NCBI GenBank assembly: GCA_021201565.1
Contig: JAJQES010000114.1
Location: forward strand, 1 to 42,444
Source: Tannerellaceae bacterium
GTDB taxonomy: Bacteria; Bacteroidota; Bacteroidia; Bacteroidales; Tannerellaceae
Length of the DNA stretch: 42,444 nucleotides
Direction: 5' to 3'
Positions 34,134 to 42,444 of the stretch are shown here, piece by piece. Each line of letters starts with the position of its first letter. Position 1 is the first letter of the stretch. Both the position numbers and the translations under genes were made by a program. The notes below the pieces were generated by a model. The model was not told the DNA's origin, searched no databases, and worked only from the letters and a program-made list of their open reading frames with translations.

Positions 34134-37016
34134 TTATTTAGGGTAATAGAATGTTGCAAATGCAGAAGTTGAAGAAAGAACTATGATCTCTATACTTCCC
34201 CAAGCCATGTCACCTACTGAAGTCCCGGTGGATGTAATTATGGTATTACTATATACATGAGCCTCTCCTGGTCTTGGAAGAGCCAACATAATTCCGCCAA
34301 AAGGAGCAGTGGAGGGATATATATATCTACATGTAAATATCGCTCTTGTTCCAATTGGTACTTCATACGGTATCTTCGTCATATTCAATGTATATGTAGG
34401 TCCTGTTTGAGTAATAAATGTTCTTTTTCCCCATAAATCTGCAATATCATAATTATTCACAGGGGAGGTGATTATGTTTATTTCCAGGTCTCCACTGCTC
34501 TTTGTGTTTGTAAGAGCTGTGCTTACATTTCCGGAACCATCGAACGAAAATGATCCTGTTACGTCACCAGTAAAGGTAACGCTTCTTGCAGTTGCCAGCT
34601 TAGTGGCTGAGGTAGCAGTGGTGGCTGTCGTTGCAGTTGTAGCATTCCCGGAAAGGTTTCCGCTGAATGTGGGTGCTGTAATAGTACTGCTTGCATTGAG
34701 GGTGGTGACTCCCGTTAGGGCGCCTGCTACATTTGCTGTCCCATTGAAAGATTGTCCCCACAGCGTACGTGCTGTTGCCAGTTGGGTGGCTGAGGTGGCT
34801 GTCGTTGCGGTGGTGGCTGTTGTTGCGTTGCCTGATAGTGCTCCGACGAATGTGGGTGCTGTAATGTTTCCACTTGCGTTAAGTGTGGTGACTCCTGTCA
34901 GGGCGCCTGTTACGTTTGCTGTACCATCGAATGATTGTCCCCAGAGGGTTCTTGGGGTTTGCAGCCTGGTGGCTGAGGTTGCGTTTCCGGAGAGTGAACC
35001 GGTGAATGTTCCGGTAATGTTTCCGGTAGCGTGTAGGTTTCCTGTTACGTGCAGAGCGTAGCTGCTGTTATTTGTTGCCGAACCGATGGCCATTCTGTCG
35101 GGGGTATACAGAAAATTGGTTGCACCGTTATAGATAGATCCAGTGACAGTAGTTCCTTGTCTGCGGAAGCATATGTAAGGATTGGCTGTTGCATAAGTGA
35201 TGTCTATAGCTCCTGCGGCTAATACAACCCCGCTTATTCCATCATTAGGTGCTGTTTTATTAAAAGAGTAGATGGCAGCCCCACTTGTCATTGCCCCTCC
35301 TGTTTTTATTGTGGAACCTGTGGTGACTGCACCGGTTAGTGTAGAAGTGCCTGTTACTGAGAGAGTATTCGATATGCTTACCGGGCGTGCCATATTTACA
35401 TTTCCGGTTGCCAAATTGATATAGAAAGGGCGGAAACTATTATAAGAATTTGCATTCAGGTCACTAACTAAAATGTAGAATCCCGTTTCATCTGTTCGTA
35501 AAAATGCTTTATATTGTCCGTAATTCAGTATAAAAGCATTAGATGCGTGACTTGTAATTGTGTCATTAGCATTTATAATGGATCCTGTGTTGACGGCTCC
35601 TGTTAAGGTAGTAGTACCGGATACATTCAGTAGGTTGGTGAGTACGTTTGACCATCGGTTGTTTGTAGTTCCTAAAGAGATCGCATTGGTTGTTCCCGGA
35701 TAGATGGTTGTCCCGGTGACTAACATGGATGAATTGGCAGCGTTGGCTACTTTACCGGCTGCAACAAGTCCCAGGTAGCCACTGGCATGGGAGTTGTGGA
35801 TGTAACAGGCATCTCCTCTGTTAAATTCCAGCATATTATACCCGAACAAATTCCCTGCGGTGGTGACTATATTTCCTGTTGCACTAATTGTTCCAGCGTT
35901 GTTTATATTCCCTGACACATCCGTACTACCGTTGAAGTCTTGTCCCCAGATCTTTCTTGTATTGGCTAAGGTGGTTGCGGTGGCCGCGTTTCCGGTGGTG
36001 GGGATGGTGGTTGAGCCTGTTAACAGGGTACCGGGTATGGCTGTGACGTTGAGGTTGATGTCTTTTTCGCCGTTGAAATCCTGTGCGGTGGCTGTGACTC
36101 CTGTCAGACCGATTTTGCGTGCGGTTTGCAGCCTGGTGGCTGAAGTGGCATTCCCGGTTAATGCTCCGGCAAACGTGGGGGCGGTTACGGTACCGGTGGC
36201 GGTGATGTTGGCTGCGTTGCTCAGGTTGCCTGTTACATCGGCTTCGCCGTTGAAGGGCTGTCCCCAGATCTTCCGGGGAGTTTCCAGTTTGTGAGCGCTT
36301 CCGGCTACAATACTGCCTGATTTTATATCGTCAATGGCTCCGTTCAGGTGGTGGATCTCCTCTTCGTTTGTATGGATCCGTCCTTCATGGTCTTCGATCT
36401 GCTCTTCAGCCTGGGTGAGGCGGGTTTCATGATCATCGAGGATCTCTTTGTGGTCTTTTAGCTCCTGTTGGTGGCTGTCGAGACGGTTCTCATGGTCGAT
36501 GAGTTCTACATCGATTCCGTGCAGGCGGCCGGTATGGATGTCGAGTTCGGCCTGGTGTGCGGCCAGTTCCTCCGCGTGTTCCCGGAATTGGGTAGCGACT
36601 TCCTCAAACTGGTTGTCATGTGCGGCCAGGTGGTTGTCCTGTTTTTCCTGCCAGCGGGTTTGCCGGGCGAATTCTTCATCGTGTTCGAGCAACCACTCTT
36701 CGTGTTTGTCGAGGCGTACGTCATGTTCGTCCAGCCGTTCTCCGGTTTTCTCCGCTCCCTGGTACAGGCCGGCGATGTCGCTGTCGTGATGGTCTAACCG
36801 TTCTTCGGCATGGTCCATCCGTTGTTCGAGGATTTCGCCGGACTGGGTGTCGTATTTGCTGTTCAACACTCCGTCCAGGTCTTCGATAGCGGAGGTAGGT
36901 ATTTCATCGTGCTTGTGCCAGAAGCTGAAAAAGGTGTTTTCAAATTGTTCCTGTGTAGGGTATTTGCCTTTCTCAAACCAGCTGAATATGGTTTTTAACC
37001 GTTGTATTGTTGCCAT
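34134..37016 (-). CDS. long tail fibre protein
   Basis: 960 aa; N-terminal capping region, 23-heptad coiled coil, repeated SATRLQTPRTLWGQSFDGTANVTGALTGVTTLNASG shaft modules typical of phage fibres. Confidence 0.85.
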   Translation of the reverse strand: MATIQRLKTIFSWFEKGKYPTQEQFENTFFSFWHKHDEIPTSAIEDLDGVLNSKYDTQSGEILEQRMDHAEERLDHHDSDIAGLYQGAEKTGERLDEHDVRLDKHEEWLLEHDEEFARQTRWQEKQDNHLAAHDNQFEEVATQFREHAEELAAHQAELDIHTGRLHGIDVELIDHENRLDSHQQELKDHKEILDDHETRLTQAEEQIEDHEGRIHTNEEEIHHLNGAIDDIKSGSIVAGSAHKLETPRKIWGQPFNGEADVTGNLSNAANITATGTVTAPTFAGALTGNATSATRLQTARKIGLTGVTATAQDFNGEKDINLNVTAIPGTLLTGSTTIPTTGNAATATTLANTRKIWGQDFNGSTDVSGNINNAGTISATGNIVTTAGNLFGYNMLEFNRGDACYIHNSHASGYLGLVAAGKVANAANSSMLVTGTTIYPGTTNAISLGTTNNRWSNVLTNLLNVSGTTTLTGAVNTGSIINANDTITSHASNAFILNYGQYKAFLRTDETGFYILVSDLNANSYNSFRPFYINLATGNVNMARPVSISNTLSVTGTSTLTGAVTTGSTIKTGGAMTSGAAIYSFNKTAPNDGISGVVLAAGAIDITYATANPYICFRRQGTTVTGSIYNGATNFLYTPDRMAIGSATNNSSYALHVTGNLHATGNITGTFTGSLSGNATSATRLQTPRTLWGQSFDGTANVTGALTGVTTLNASGNITAPTFVGALSGNATTATTATTATSATQLATARTLWGQSFNGTANVAGALTGVTTLNASSTITAPTFSGNLSGNATTATTATTATSATKLATARSVTFTGDVTGSFSFDGSGNVSTALTNTKSSGDLEINIITSPVNNYDIADLWGKRTFITQTGPTYTLNMTKIPYEVPIGTRAIFTCRYIYPSTAPFGGIMLALPRPGEAHVYSNTIITSTGTSVGDMAWGSIEIIVLSSTSAFATFYYPK

Positions 37017-37053
37017 AATATGATCTGTTTGTTTGTCTTTAAAATTGTTTTGT

Positions 37054-38445
37054 TTATTCCCATTTGTTTCTGCCTACGATAATGACCATGGCCTGGTAGC
37101 TGGCTTTGGAGAGGTAGTCTGTATCAACTCCCCGCAGGCAGAAGGTGTTGGGGGTCTGGTTGGTGATACGCAGGTGTACCTGGTCAGGATAGTCGGCTGT
37201 CTCGGTGGTGTAGGAGGTATAGTAGGGGGTGGCTACTACGGTGTACTCGCTATGCCCGAGGCTGTGGCTGACCTGGATGACGCCTTCGGCCAGGATCTTG
37301 TGGCTGTAAATTTGGAGGCCGTCTCCCCAGTACCGGATGAGGGCTGTCTCTTCTCCACAGGTGAAGAGCCCGGCCCAGAGGACACCGGGCGCGTTCCAGG
37401 CTTCGCCTTCGCGCTGGGCGAACAGGTGGTTGCCCTGGCTTTGTAGGGCCCAGGCTTTTCCGGGGGTGGTGTCGCCGGCTTCTATCTGCAGGCAGGTGAG
37501 GTTGTTGCCGTTACCCCGGATGGTCACTGTCCCGTTGGCAGCCAGGGTACTCCGGGCCTGGTTGCCGATGCTGATACTGCTTTTTCCGTCGTGGTTGCTG
37601 AGGGAGTCTTCGCCAATGGTGAGTCCGGCCAGTTGGCCTGTCAGCAGGTGGGTGGGCACTTCCTGTACTTCGAGGGTGATGTCTTTGGTCCCGTCGAAAG
37701 TTGCGGATGTGGCTGTGACGCCTGTGATTTTTACCTGCCGGGGAGTAGTGAGGCTGGCCGCGCGTACGCCTTCTGTCCGGATGGCCAGGTCCGCTGACCC
37801 GTCGAAGGTCCCTTCTCCTGTGAGGTCGCCTTCGAGCCGGATGGTACGGGGTGTTTCGAGTTTGGAGGCATTACCGGCTACAACGGTTCCATCTTTGATC
37901 TGGTTGATCACCGCGTTGGTTTTGCTGATCTCCTCTTCCAGTTCTTCGTCTTTGCCGCTAAGTTCCTGGTCTTTGCGGGTGAGTATCTCTATGGTTTTGC
38001 TCATCGCGATTTCAAAGTCATCCAGCTGTTTGCCCAGGTCGGGCAGGGTGCGTAGTTCCCGGAAGTCGTTCCAGTCGTAGTGTTCCGTGCCCCGTCCGGG
38101 TTTGAGCATCCGGAGGGTGTAGGCGTTTTCAAAGAGTTTGCCCTGTACGGTCATGTCTACGGGTAGGGTTTCGACATGCATGCCGTTGAGAATGTTGCCT
38201 CCCTGCCAGTATAATACTTCCCCGTGGGGGTAGTCGTTGGTGCGCAGGAAGACGAGTCCTTCGCTGCGGGTGTTTCCGTTTTTGGATCGTTCGCATCCTT
38301 TGAGGATGGCTTTGTCGCCGGCGATGTTGCCTAAGGTGGCGATTCTGAACAGGTTCTTTTGCAGGCTCTCATACAGTTCGCAGTCGTGTGGGAATGCTTG
38401 TTCATCCTGTGTGAGGAAGTTTCCGATAATTGTCTGGCTATACAT
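37054..38445 (-). CDS. second tail fibre / tail collar protein
   Basis: 463 aa; GTVVAGNASKLETPRTIRLEGDLTGEGTFDGSADLAIRT and ITGVTATSATFDGTKDITLEV fibre motifs shared with the 960-aa protein. Confidence 0.78.
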   Translation of the reverse strand: MYSQTIIGNFLTQDEQAFPHDCELYESLQKNLFRIATLGNIAGDKAILKGCERSKNGNTRSEGLVFLRTNDYPHGEVLYWQGGNILNGMHVETLPVDMTVQGKLFENAYTLRMLKPGRGTEHYDWNDFRELRTLPDLGKQLDDFEIAMSKTIEILTRKDQELSGKDEELEEEISKTNAVINQIKDGTVVAGNASKLETPRTIRLEGDLTGEGTFDGSADLAIRTEGVRAASLTTPRQVKITGVTATSATFDGTKDITLEVQEVPTHLLTGQLAGLTIGEDSLSNHDGKSSISIGNQARSTLAANGTVTIRGNGNNLTCLQIEAGDTTPGKAWALQSQGNHLFAQREGEAWNAPGVLWAGLFTCGEETALIRYWGDGLQIYSHKILAEGVIQVSHSLGHSEYTVVATPYYTSYTTETADYPDQVHLRITNQTPNTFCLRGVDTDYLSKASYQAMVIIVGRNKWE

Positions 38446-38926
38446 AATTTATATTGAATCTTTTGGATGTTAATTTATACATGTTTACGACGGCGCGCAG
38501 GCGCTTTTCGTCGATTTCAAACCGGAGGTCGGAGGGAATCCTGACGGTGAAGTCATAGGCGTAGGCTCCGCTCATGGACTGCCGGTAGATGAGTTTGCCG
38601 GGGTTGTTTTCCCGGAGGGGGATGGGATCATTCCGGTTGGTGTCGCGCCAGATCACGGGTTGTTCGGCCAGTTGTACGCTGTCGGTGATGGTGATCCGGC
38701 GGTCGTTGGAGTCAAACAGGTCGTTGAGGATGGCCTGGAGGTAGCACACTTGTCCGTTTTTGGTCAATTGCTGGAGGCAGTCGAGCCGGAAATGGTGGAA
38801 CTGGGTGTAGCAATAGCCGAGTGAGGAGACGGCGGCGTAGGCGATCCCGGTGATGGCCGGTTTGCGCATGAAGGTAGGCAACTGCATCAGGGCCAGCTTC
38901 TTAATGTTGATCTGGTATTTATTCAT
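38438..38926 (-). CDS. probable baseplate-associated protein in gpI position
   Basis: 162 aa between the gpJ-like gene and the fibres; assignment is positional only. Confidence 0.5.
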   Translation of the reverse strand: MNKYQINIKKLALMQLPTFMRKPAITGIAYAAVSSLGYCYTQFHHFRLDCLQQLTKNGQVCYLQAILNDLFDSNDRRITITDSVQLAEQPVIWRDTNRNDPIPLRENNPGKLIYRQSMSGAYAYDFTVRIPSDLRFEIDEKRLRAVVNMYKLTSKRFNINYV

Positions 38927-39761
38927 GGGGATACATGTTTAGTTGTACTCCTTCGTCTCCTACTTTGAAATAGCCGGCTTCGGGTACATAGCGTACCTGG
39001 GGACTGATTACCTGTGCGCTTCCGGCAGGGGTGATATTGGCGGCGGTGATCTCCGCGATCTTTACTCCTTCGACCTGCTGGAGGACGTCTACCAGTCCCA
39101 TGTGGGAGTATTCCCCGTTGAAGGGGAGGTTTTCCACATAGTTTTTGATGGCGGCCTGGCAGGCTTCTTCCACGGATGCTCCGGTCAGGATGGGGTTGTA
39201 GTAGATCTCTGCCTTGCAGTCGAACAGGTCGGGCTCCGCGTTGGTGAGGATGATCCGTACGCCCGCGTCTTTGATCTGCCGCAGGTAGGCCACGAGTTGT
39301 TCTTCGGTGTCTTTGTCGAGTGGACCGCGCACGCCTCCGCTTTCCTCGGCTACTTTGATGAGCAGGCCGGACTGGTCTGCGGACTCGGTGGCGACGGCGT
39401 GTTTAATGACGCGGGCGGCTTCGATCTCTTCACTGGTCATTCCGGTGGTGTCGTATTGGTCGGTTTCTTCGACCAGCAGCCGGTCTTTCATAAAGTGGAG
39501 GACTTTGTCGCAATACCAGCGTGCCCGGTGGGGCAGGATGCTTTCGAGCATATTGTTTACTTCCTGCTTATGGGTTTCAAACATCTTTTCGACGATCCAC
39601 GCGGCTGAGGCGAAGATGTAGAAGAGGATGTTGATGAGTGACACTTTGCTGAAATGTTTGTTGTAGTCGTCTCCTACGGTGAAGCCGAACTTTTTGCTTA
39701 CGAATTCATTGTTCATGAAGTCGTTGGTGATGCCTTCTTTTATTTCTTCTATGGTTCTCAT
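38919..39761 (-). CDS. baseplate J-like protein (gpJ)
   Basis: VIKHAVATESADQSGLLIKVAEESGGVRGPLDKDTEEQLVAYLRQIKDAGVRIILTNAEPDLFDCKAEIYYNPIL...VEEACQAAIKNYVENLPFNGEYSHMGLVDVLQQVEGV. Confidence 0.8.
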   Translation of the reverse strand: MRTIEEIKEGITNDFMNNEFVSKKFGFTVGDDYNKHFSKVSLINILFYIFASAAWIVEKMFETHKQEVNNMLESILPHRARWYCDKVLHFMKDRLLVEETDQYDTTGMTSEEIEAARVIKHAVATESADQSGLLIKVAEESGGVRGPLDKDTEEQLVAYLRQIKDAGVRIILTNAEPDLFDCKAEIYYNPILTGASVEEACQAAIKNYVENLPFNGEYSHMGLVDVLQQVEGVKIAEITAANITPAGSAQVISPQVRYVPEAGYFKVGDEGVQLNMYPHE

Positions 39762-39767
39762 GATTTT

Positions 39768-40046
39768 TTAGCTTACGATGAAATCAAATTCTATTGCCAT
39801 ATAGCCGATGCCTCCCCAGGGGAGTTCGCGGTCCTGGCTGCTGAGAGCGGTGGCGGGTTCTATGCGGCGGAGGGTGTTTTTCCTGTCTATCCATTCGGGC
39901 AGGAATTCGATTTCTGTCCCGGCGGGTATGTCGCTGGTGACGGAGAGATCGTTGTGTTCTGCCAGGGTGAAGGTGGACTCGAAGGTGCCGCATTCCTGGA
40001 TTGCGAAGTCGATCAGGGACTGTCTGTTTTTAATTGTATTCTGCAT
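39768..40046 (-). CDS. LysM-like small baseplate/tail protein
   Basis: KNRQSLIDFAIQECGTFESTFTLAEHNDLSVTSDIPAGTEIEFLP resembles the LysM-like proteins of Bacteroidetes tail clusters. Confidence 0.6.
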   Translation of the reverse strand: MQNTIKNRQSLIDFAIQECGTFESTFTLAEHNDLSVTSDIPAGTEIEFLPEWIDRKNTLRRIEPATALSSQDRELPWGGIGYMAIEFDFIVS

Positions 40047-40359
40047 CTATTTCCATTGTTTTATTTTCAAAATCTATGTTTACATCCCGTACGGTCATGC
40101 CGTCGGATTCGAGTTGGAGCAGGACTTCGCGGTTCCATCCTACTGTTTCGTTGTCGTTGGCCATTTCTGTGATGGCTGCTCCCAGTGAGGGGTACTCTTT
40201 GAGTTCTCCTTTGCATGCCTGGAGGATCAACGCCTGGTTTTGCCAGGTGACGTAGCCGGTTTCCAGCTCTCCGGCGAACCAGCCTTCGGGGGTCCGTTTG
40301 GTGTTGATTTTCAGGTCACCTGTACCGGGGTCTAATAATATACCTGTACTTTTTCCCAT
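40030..40359 (-). CDS. baseplate wedge, gpW/gp25-like
   Basis: 109 aa; ILLDPGTGDLKI...NQALILQACKGELKEYPSLGAAITEMAND; position between spike and gpJ. Confidence 0.65.
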   Translation of the reverse strand: MGKSTGILLDPGTGDLKINTKRTPEGWFAGELETGYVTWQNQALILQACKGELKEYPSLGAAITEMANDNETVGWNREVLLQLESDGMTVRDVNIDFENKTMEIDAEYN

Positions 40360-41000
40360 CAGTGTGTTATTTTTCTGTTTTCGTAAGCGGAGGGATCGAA
40401 GCTGGCGGAACCGGCTTCCTGCGCGGTGGTAGGGGCGGCTCCGTAACTGCCGTGTGTGTGCCCGTTGTAGTTGCCGATCAGGCTGTTGACAACTTTTGCC
40501 AGGTCGTTTAACTGGCTGGTGAGTTCGTTGACCTGTACCAGGCCTCCGAGGGTGCCTTCGTTGTGCCGGATCAATCCGTCTGTCATTTCTATCTGGCTGT
40601 TGCCTGCTTTTGCTTCGATGGTTCCGTCGGTGATTTTGACGACGCTCTGGCCTGTTTCGATGTGGATGGTCTGGTCGTCGGCGTAGATGAGGGTATCTTC
40701 TTTGTGGATCCGGATGGAGTCGATCTCGGAATAGGCGATGGCTACGAGGTTGCGCAGTTCGCCACAGGAGATGTCGGCCACAAGGATGATGCTGCCTTCG
40801 GCGGGGGTGACGAGAATACCGTTTTCGGCTCCGTCAACGATGGAGGCGAGGCGGATGTTGGGGATCTCGAAGGTGCCGAGCCGGGCGGTGCAGCGGTCTC
40901 CTTCTACGCTTACGACTTCCATCAGGCGGAAGTTGTAGGTTGCTTTGTCTGTTCCGGCTATTTTGCGCAACAGGTCTTTTATTTTTGAACTGGTATCCAT
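40359..41000 (-). CDS. baseplate spike, gpV-like
   Basis: OB-like N-terminus, beta-helix-like repeats (IHIETGQSVVKITDGTIEAKAGNSQIEMTDG), terminal NGHTHGSYGAAPTT motif. Confidence 0.75.
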   Translation of the reverse strand: MDTSSKIKDLLRKIAGTDKATYNFRLMEVVSVEGDRCTARLGTFEIPNIRLASIVDGAENGILVTPAEGSIILVADISCGELRNLVAIAYSEIDSIRIHKEDTLIYADDQTIHIETGQSVVKITDGTIEAKAGNSQIEMTDGLIRHNEGTLGGLVQVNELTSQLNDLAKVVNSLIGNYNGHTHGSYGAAPTTAQEAGSASFDPSAYENRKITH

Positions 41001-41011
41001 GTGTTGTTATT

Positions 41012-41977
41012 TTAGTTGGTTTCTAACTTTTTTCCGAATGATATTTTCCGTACGCCTCCCCGTTCGGAGAAGGAGGTTTCGACGGCGATGACGTAGTAGG
41101 TACCGTTGCGCGCGGGGTAGTCTTCGTCGCGTATCCCGGCCAGGTAGCCGGGTTCTACGTAGGGAACCAGCCAGCCGGTAAGGTTGCCTTCGCATTCGGC
41201 GGATTCCTGTATCCGGAGTTCTTCTTCGGCGCGGGCGGCGAGGGTAGGGATCTGGTAGACGCCTTCCATGCGGACGTTGATCTCCCGGCCTCCCTGTTCG
41301 CCTTTGGTCACGGTGACGGTGGTGCCCCGGTCGTCATTGCCTTCTACGATGACGAATATTTTTTCTTTCTCCTGCTTGTTGTTGCTCATATCGGCTTTCT
41401 CGACGTTGACGGCAAAGTCGTAGATGACTTTGGGGCCGCTTTCGGTGAAGTGGGGATGCACATGGAGTTCGTTGCCGTGAAACCAGATGTTGGCCCGGGT
41501 ATCCTGCTGGATTTTCAGAAGCAGCCCGGCTCCGGAGAGGTTGTGGATGCTGAACTGGTCGTAACAGAAGTCGTAGTTGCATTTAATGGTGTAGTTCCCT
41601 ATCTGGGTGACTGTCTGTTTGAGGAGTTCTTCCACACTTACCTCCATGAATATCTTGTCTTCTATGTGCTTTTCAAATTTGCAAAACTCATCGACGCAGT
41701 TGATTTTGATATTGTTTTCGTCGGTGGTGATGCTTTCTACATAGCCGGAGAATTCGGTCGGCAGTTCGTTGATGTGGGCATTGTAGCCAAGTTTGATGAC
41801 TACGAGGTCGCCTACTGCGATTTTGTCCTCTACTTCCAGGGTTTTGTTGTGGAGCATCCCGGGCAGGGTGATCTGTGCGGTGTTGGCCAGGTTCCCTACG
41901 CTGCATTTTATAACTACGCTGCTGAGGCTTCGTAGTTTGTGGCTGCCTATGGTGATGTCGAAATCGAGTGTGTACAT
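41012..41977 (-). CDS. baseplate hub, late-control gpD-like
   Basis: 321 aa; GDLVVIKLGYN...FSGYVESI, VSVEELLKQTVTQIG, hub-like organisation; directly upstream of the spike. Confidence 0.72.
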   Translation of the reverse strand: MYTLDFDITIGSHKLRSLSSVVIKCSVGNLANTAQITLPGMLHNKTLEVEDKIAVGDLVVIKLGYNAHINELPTEFSGYVESITTDENNIKINCVDEFCKFEKHIEDKIFMEVSVEELLKQTVTQIGNYTIKCNYDFCYDQFSIHNLSGAGLLLKIQQDTRANIWFHGNELHVHPHFTESGPKVIYDFAVNVEKADMSNNKQEKEKIFVIVEGNDDRGTTVTVTKGEQGGREINVRMEGVYQIPTLAARAEEELRIQESAECEGNLTGWLVPYVEPGYLAGIRDEDYPARNGTYYVIAVETSFSERGGVRKISFGKKLETN

Positions 41978-41980
41978 GGC

Positions 41981-42444
41981 TTAGGTGTTTATAAGCAGTT
42001 CGGCCTGGGTGTCGCTGTAGGCTTTGATGACGAACCGCTGGTTATTAATTCCCTGTGTGTGGGGGAAGTCGATGCTCTGGATGGCAAGGAACTTGATGCC
42101 GAGCGCGAGGAGCATGTCCTGGTTGACTTCGATCTCCTGTTTTTCCCGGAAAAGGGCGAGCAACTCGTGGATATTGCCCGTGGGATATGTTTTTTCTCCG
42201 GGATTGACGATGATTCCTTCGATGGTGACTTCAAAGTCGTCCTGGCTCCATCGCTCTTTGATGGTTCCATACTCTTTCGCTTTGGCAACATGGCGCCTGA
42301 CAATGATGTTTTTGCTGGTCACGGATACGATGGGTTCGAGGGGGAAGGTGATCCACTCCCCGGCTCCTTTTTTCCGGACGTGCATGGGCATCTGTGAGTG
42401 TACGACTTCGCATCCGGTGAGGGGTCTGGAGGGGGCTTTATAGG
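41981..42444 (-). CDS. DUF6046-like phage tail protein, N-terminus beyond window
   Basis: Reading frame stays open to the window edge (...YKAPSRPLTGCEVVHSQMPMHVRKKGAGEWITFPLEPIVSVTSKNIIVRR), so the listed start at 42391 is probably internal. Confidence 0.65.
   Translation of the reverse strand, partial: YKAPSRPLTGCEVVHSQMPMHVRKKGAGEWITFPLEPIVSVTSKNIIVRRHVAKAKEYGTIKERWSQDDFEVTIEGIIVNPGEKTYPTGNIHELLALFREKQEIEVNQDMLLALGIKFLAIQSIDFPHTQGINNQRFVIKAYSDTQAELLINT

Noticed and set aside
33000-37100. Diversity-generating retroelement acting on the tail fibre
   Set aside because: No reverse transcriptase ORF and no template/variable repeat pair with A-specific differences seen; the repeats are in-frame shaft modules.
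38943-39608. 221-aa plus-strand ORF, and similar plus-strand ORFs at 37337-38080 and 40563-40988
   Set aside because: Antisense to the tail-module genes, which have recognisable phage motifs; the repetitive composition is a shadow effect.
32984-42444. Type VI secretion system
   Set aside because: No TssB/C, ClpV or membrane complex in the window; the gpD/gpV/gp25/gpJ order and fibres fit a phage or tailocin tail better.

Overview
Bacteroidales-type chromosomal segment (inferred from TonB-receptor/DUF4249, DUF4143, DUF3943 and TAnnTTTG promoter-like signals). Positions 1-32.6 kb carry housekeeping and accessory genes: a DUF4143 ATPase, pyruvate:ferredoxin oxidoreductase (nifJ), a ParE/RelE toxin-antitoxin pair, a TonB receptor plus DUF4249 lipoprotein, an aldo/keto reductase, a Ser-type sulfatase, an ECF sigma factor with an anti-sigma/TonB hybrid, orphan secreted proteins, an ABC-F ATPase, metF, ilvE, two tandem TlpA-like thioredoxin lipoproteins, a methyltransferase, a SUKH protein, DUF3943, a TRIC-like channel, type I asparaginase and a YycJ-like MBL protein. 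A tRNA-Lys(CTT) at 32665-32737 separates these from a minus-strand contractile-tail module (DUF6046, gpD-like hub, gpV-like spike, gp25-like, LysM-like, gpJ-like, gpI-like, two tail fibres) that runs off the right edge, probably part of a prophage or tailocin. The most unusual content is the intergenic DNA, which holds at least five families of structured repeats: four-palindrome 'cruciform' elements (two of them as direct repeats flanking the TA module), two-hairpin elements with compensatory stem changes, hairpins whose arms are short tandem repeats, and two smaller palindromic families. The long tail fibre contains an uninterrupted stretch of 23 heptads with His at position 4 of 13 of them. 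All assignments come from reading the sequence; no searches were run.
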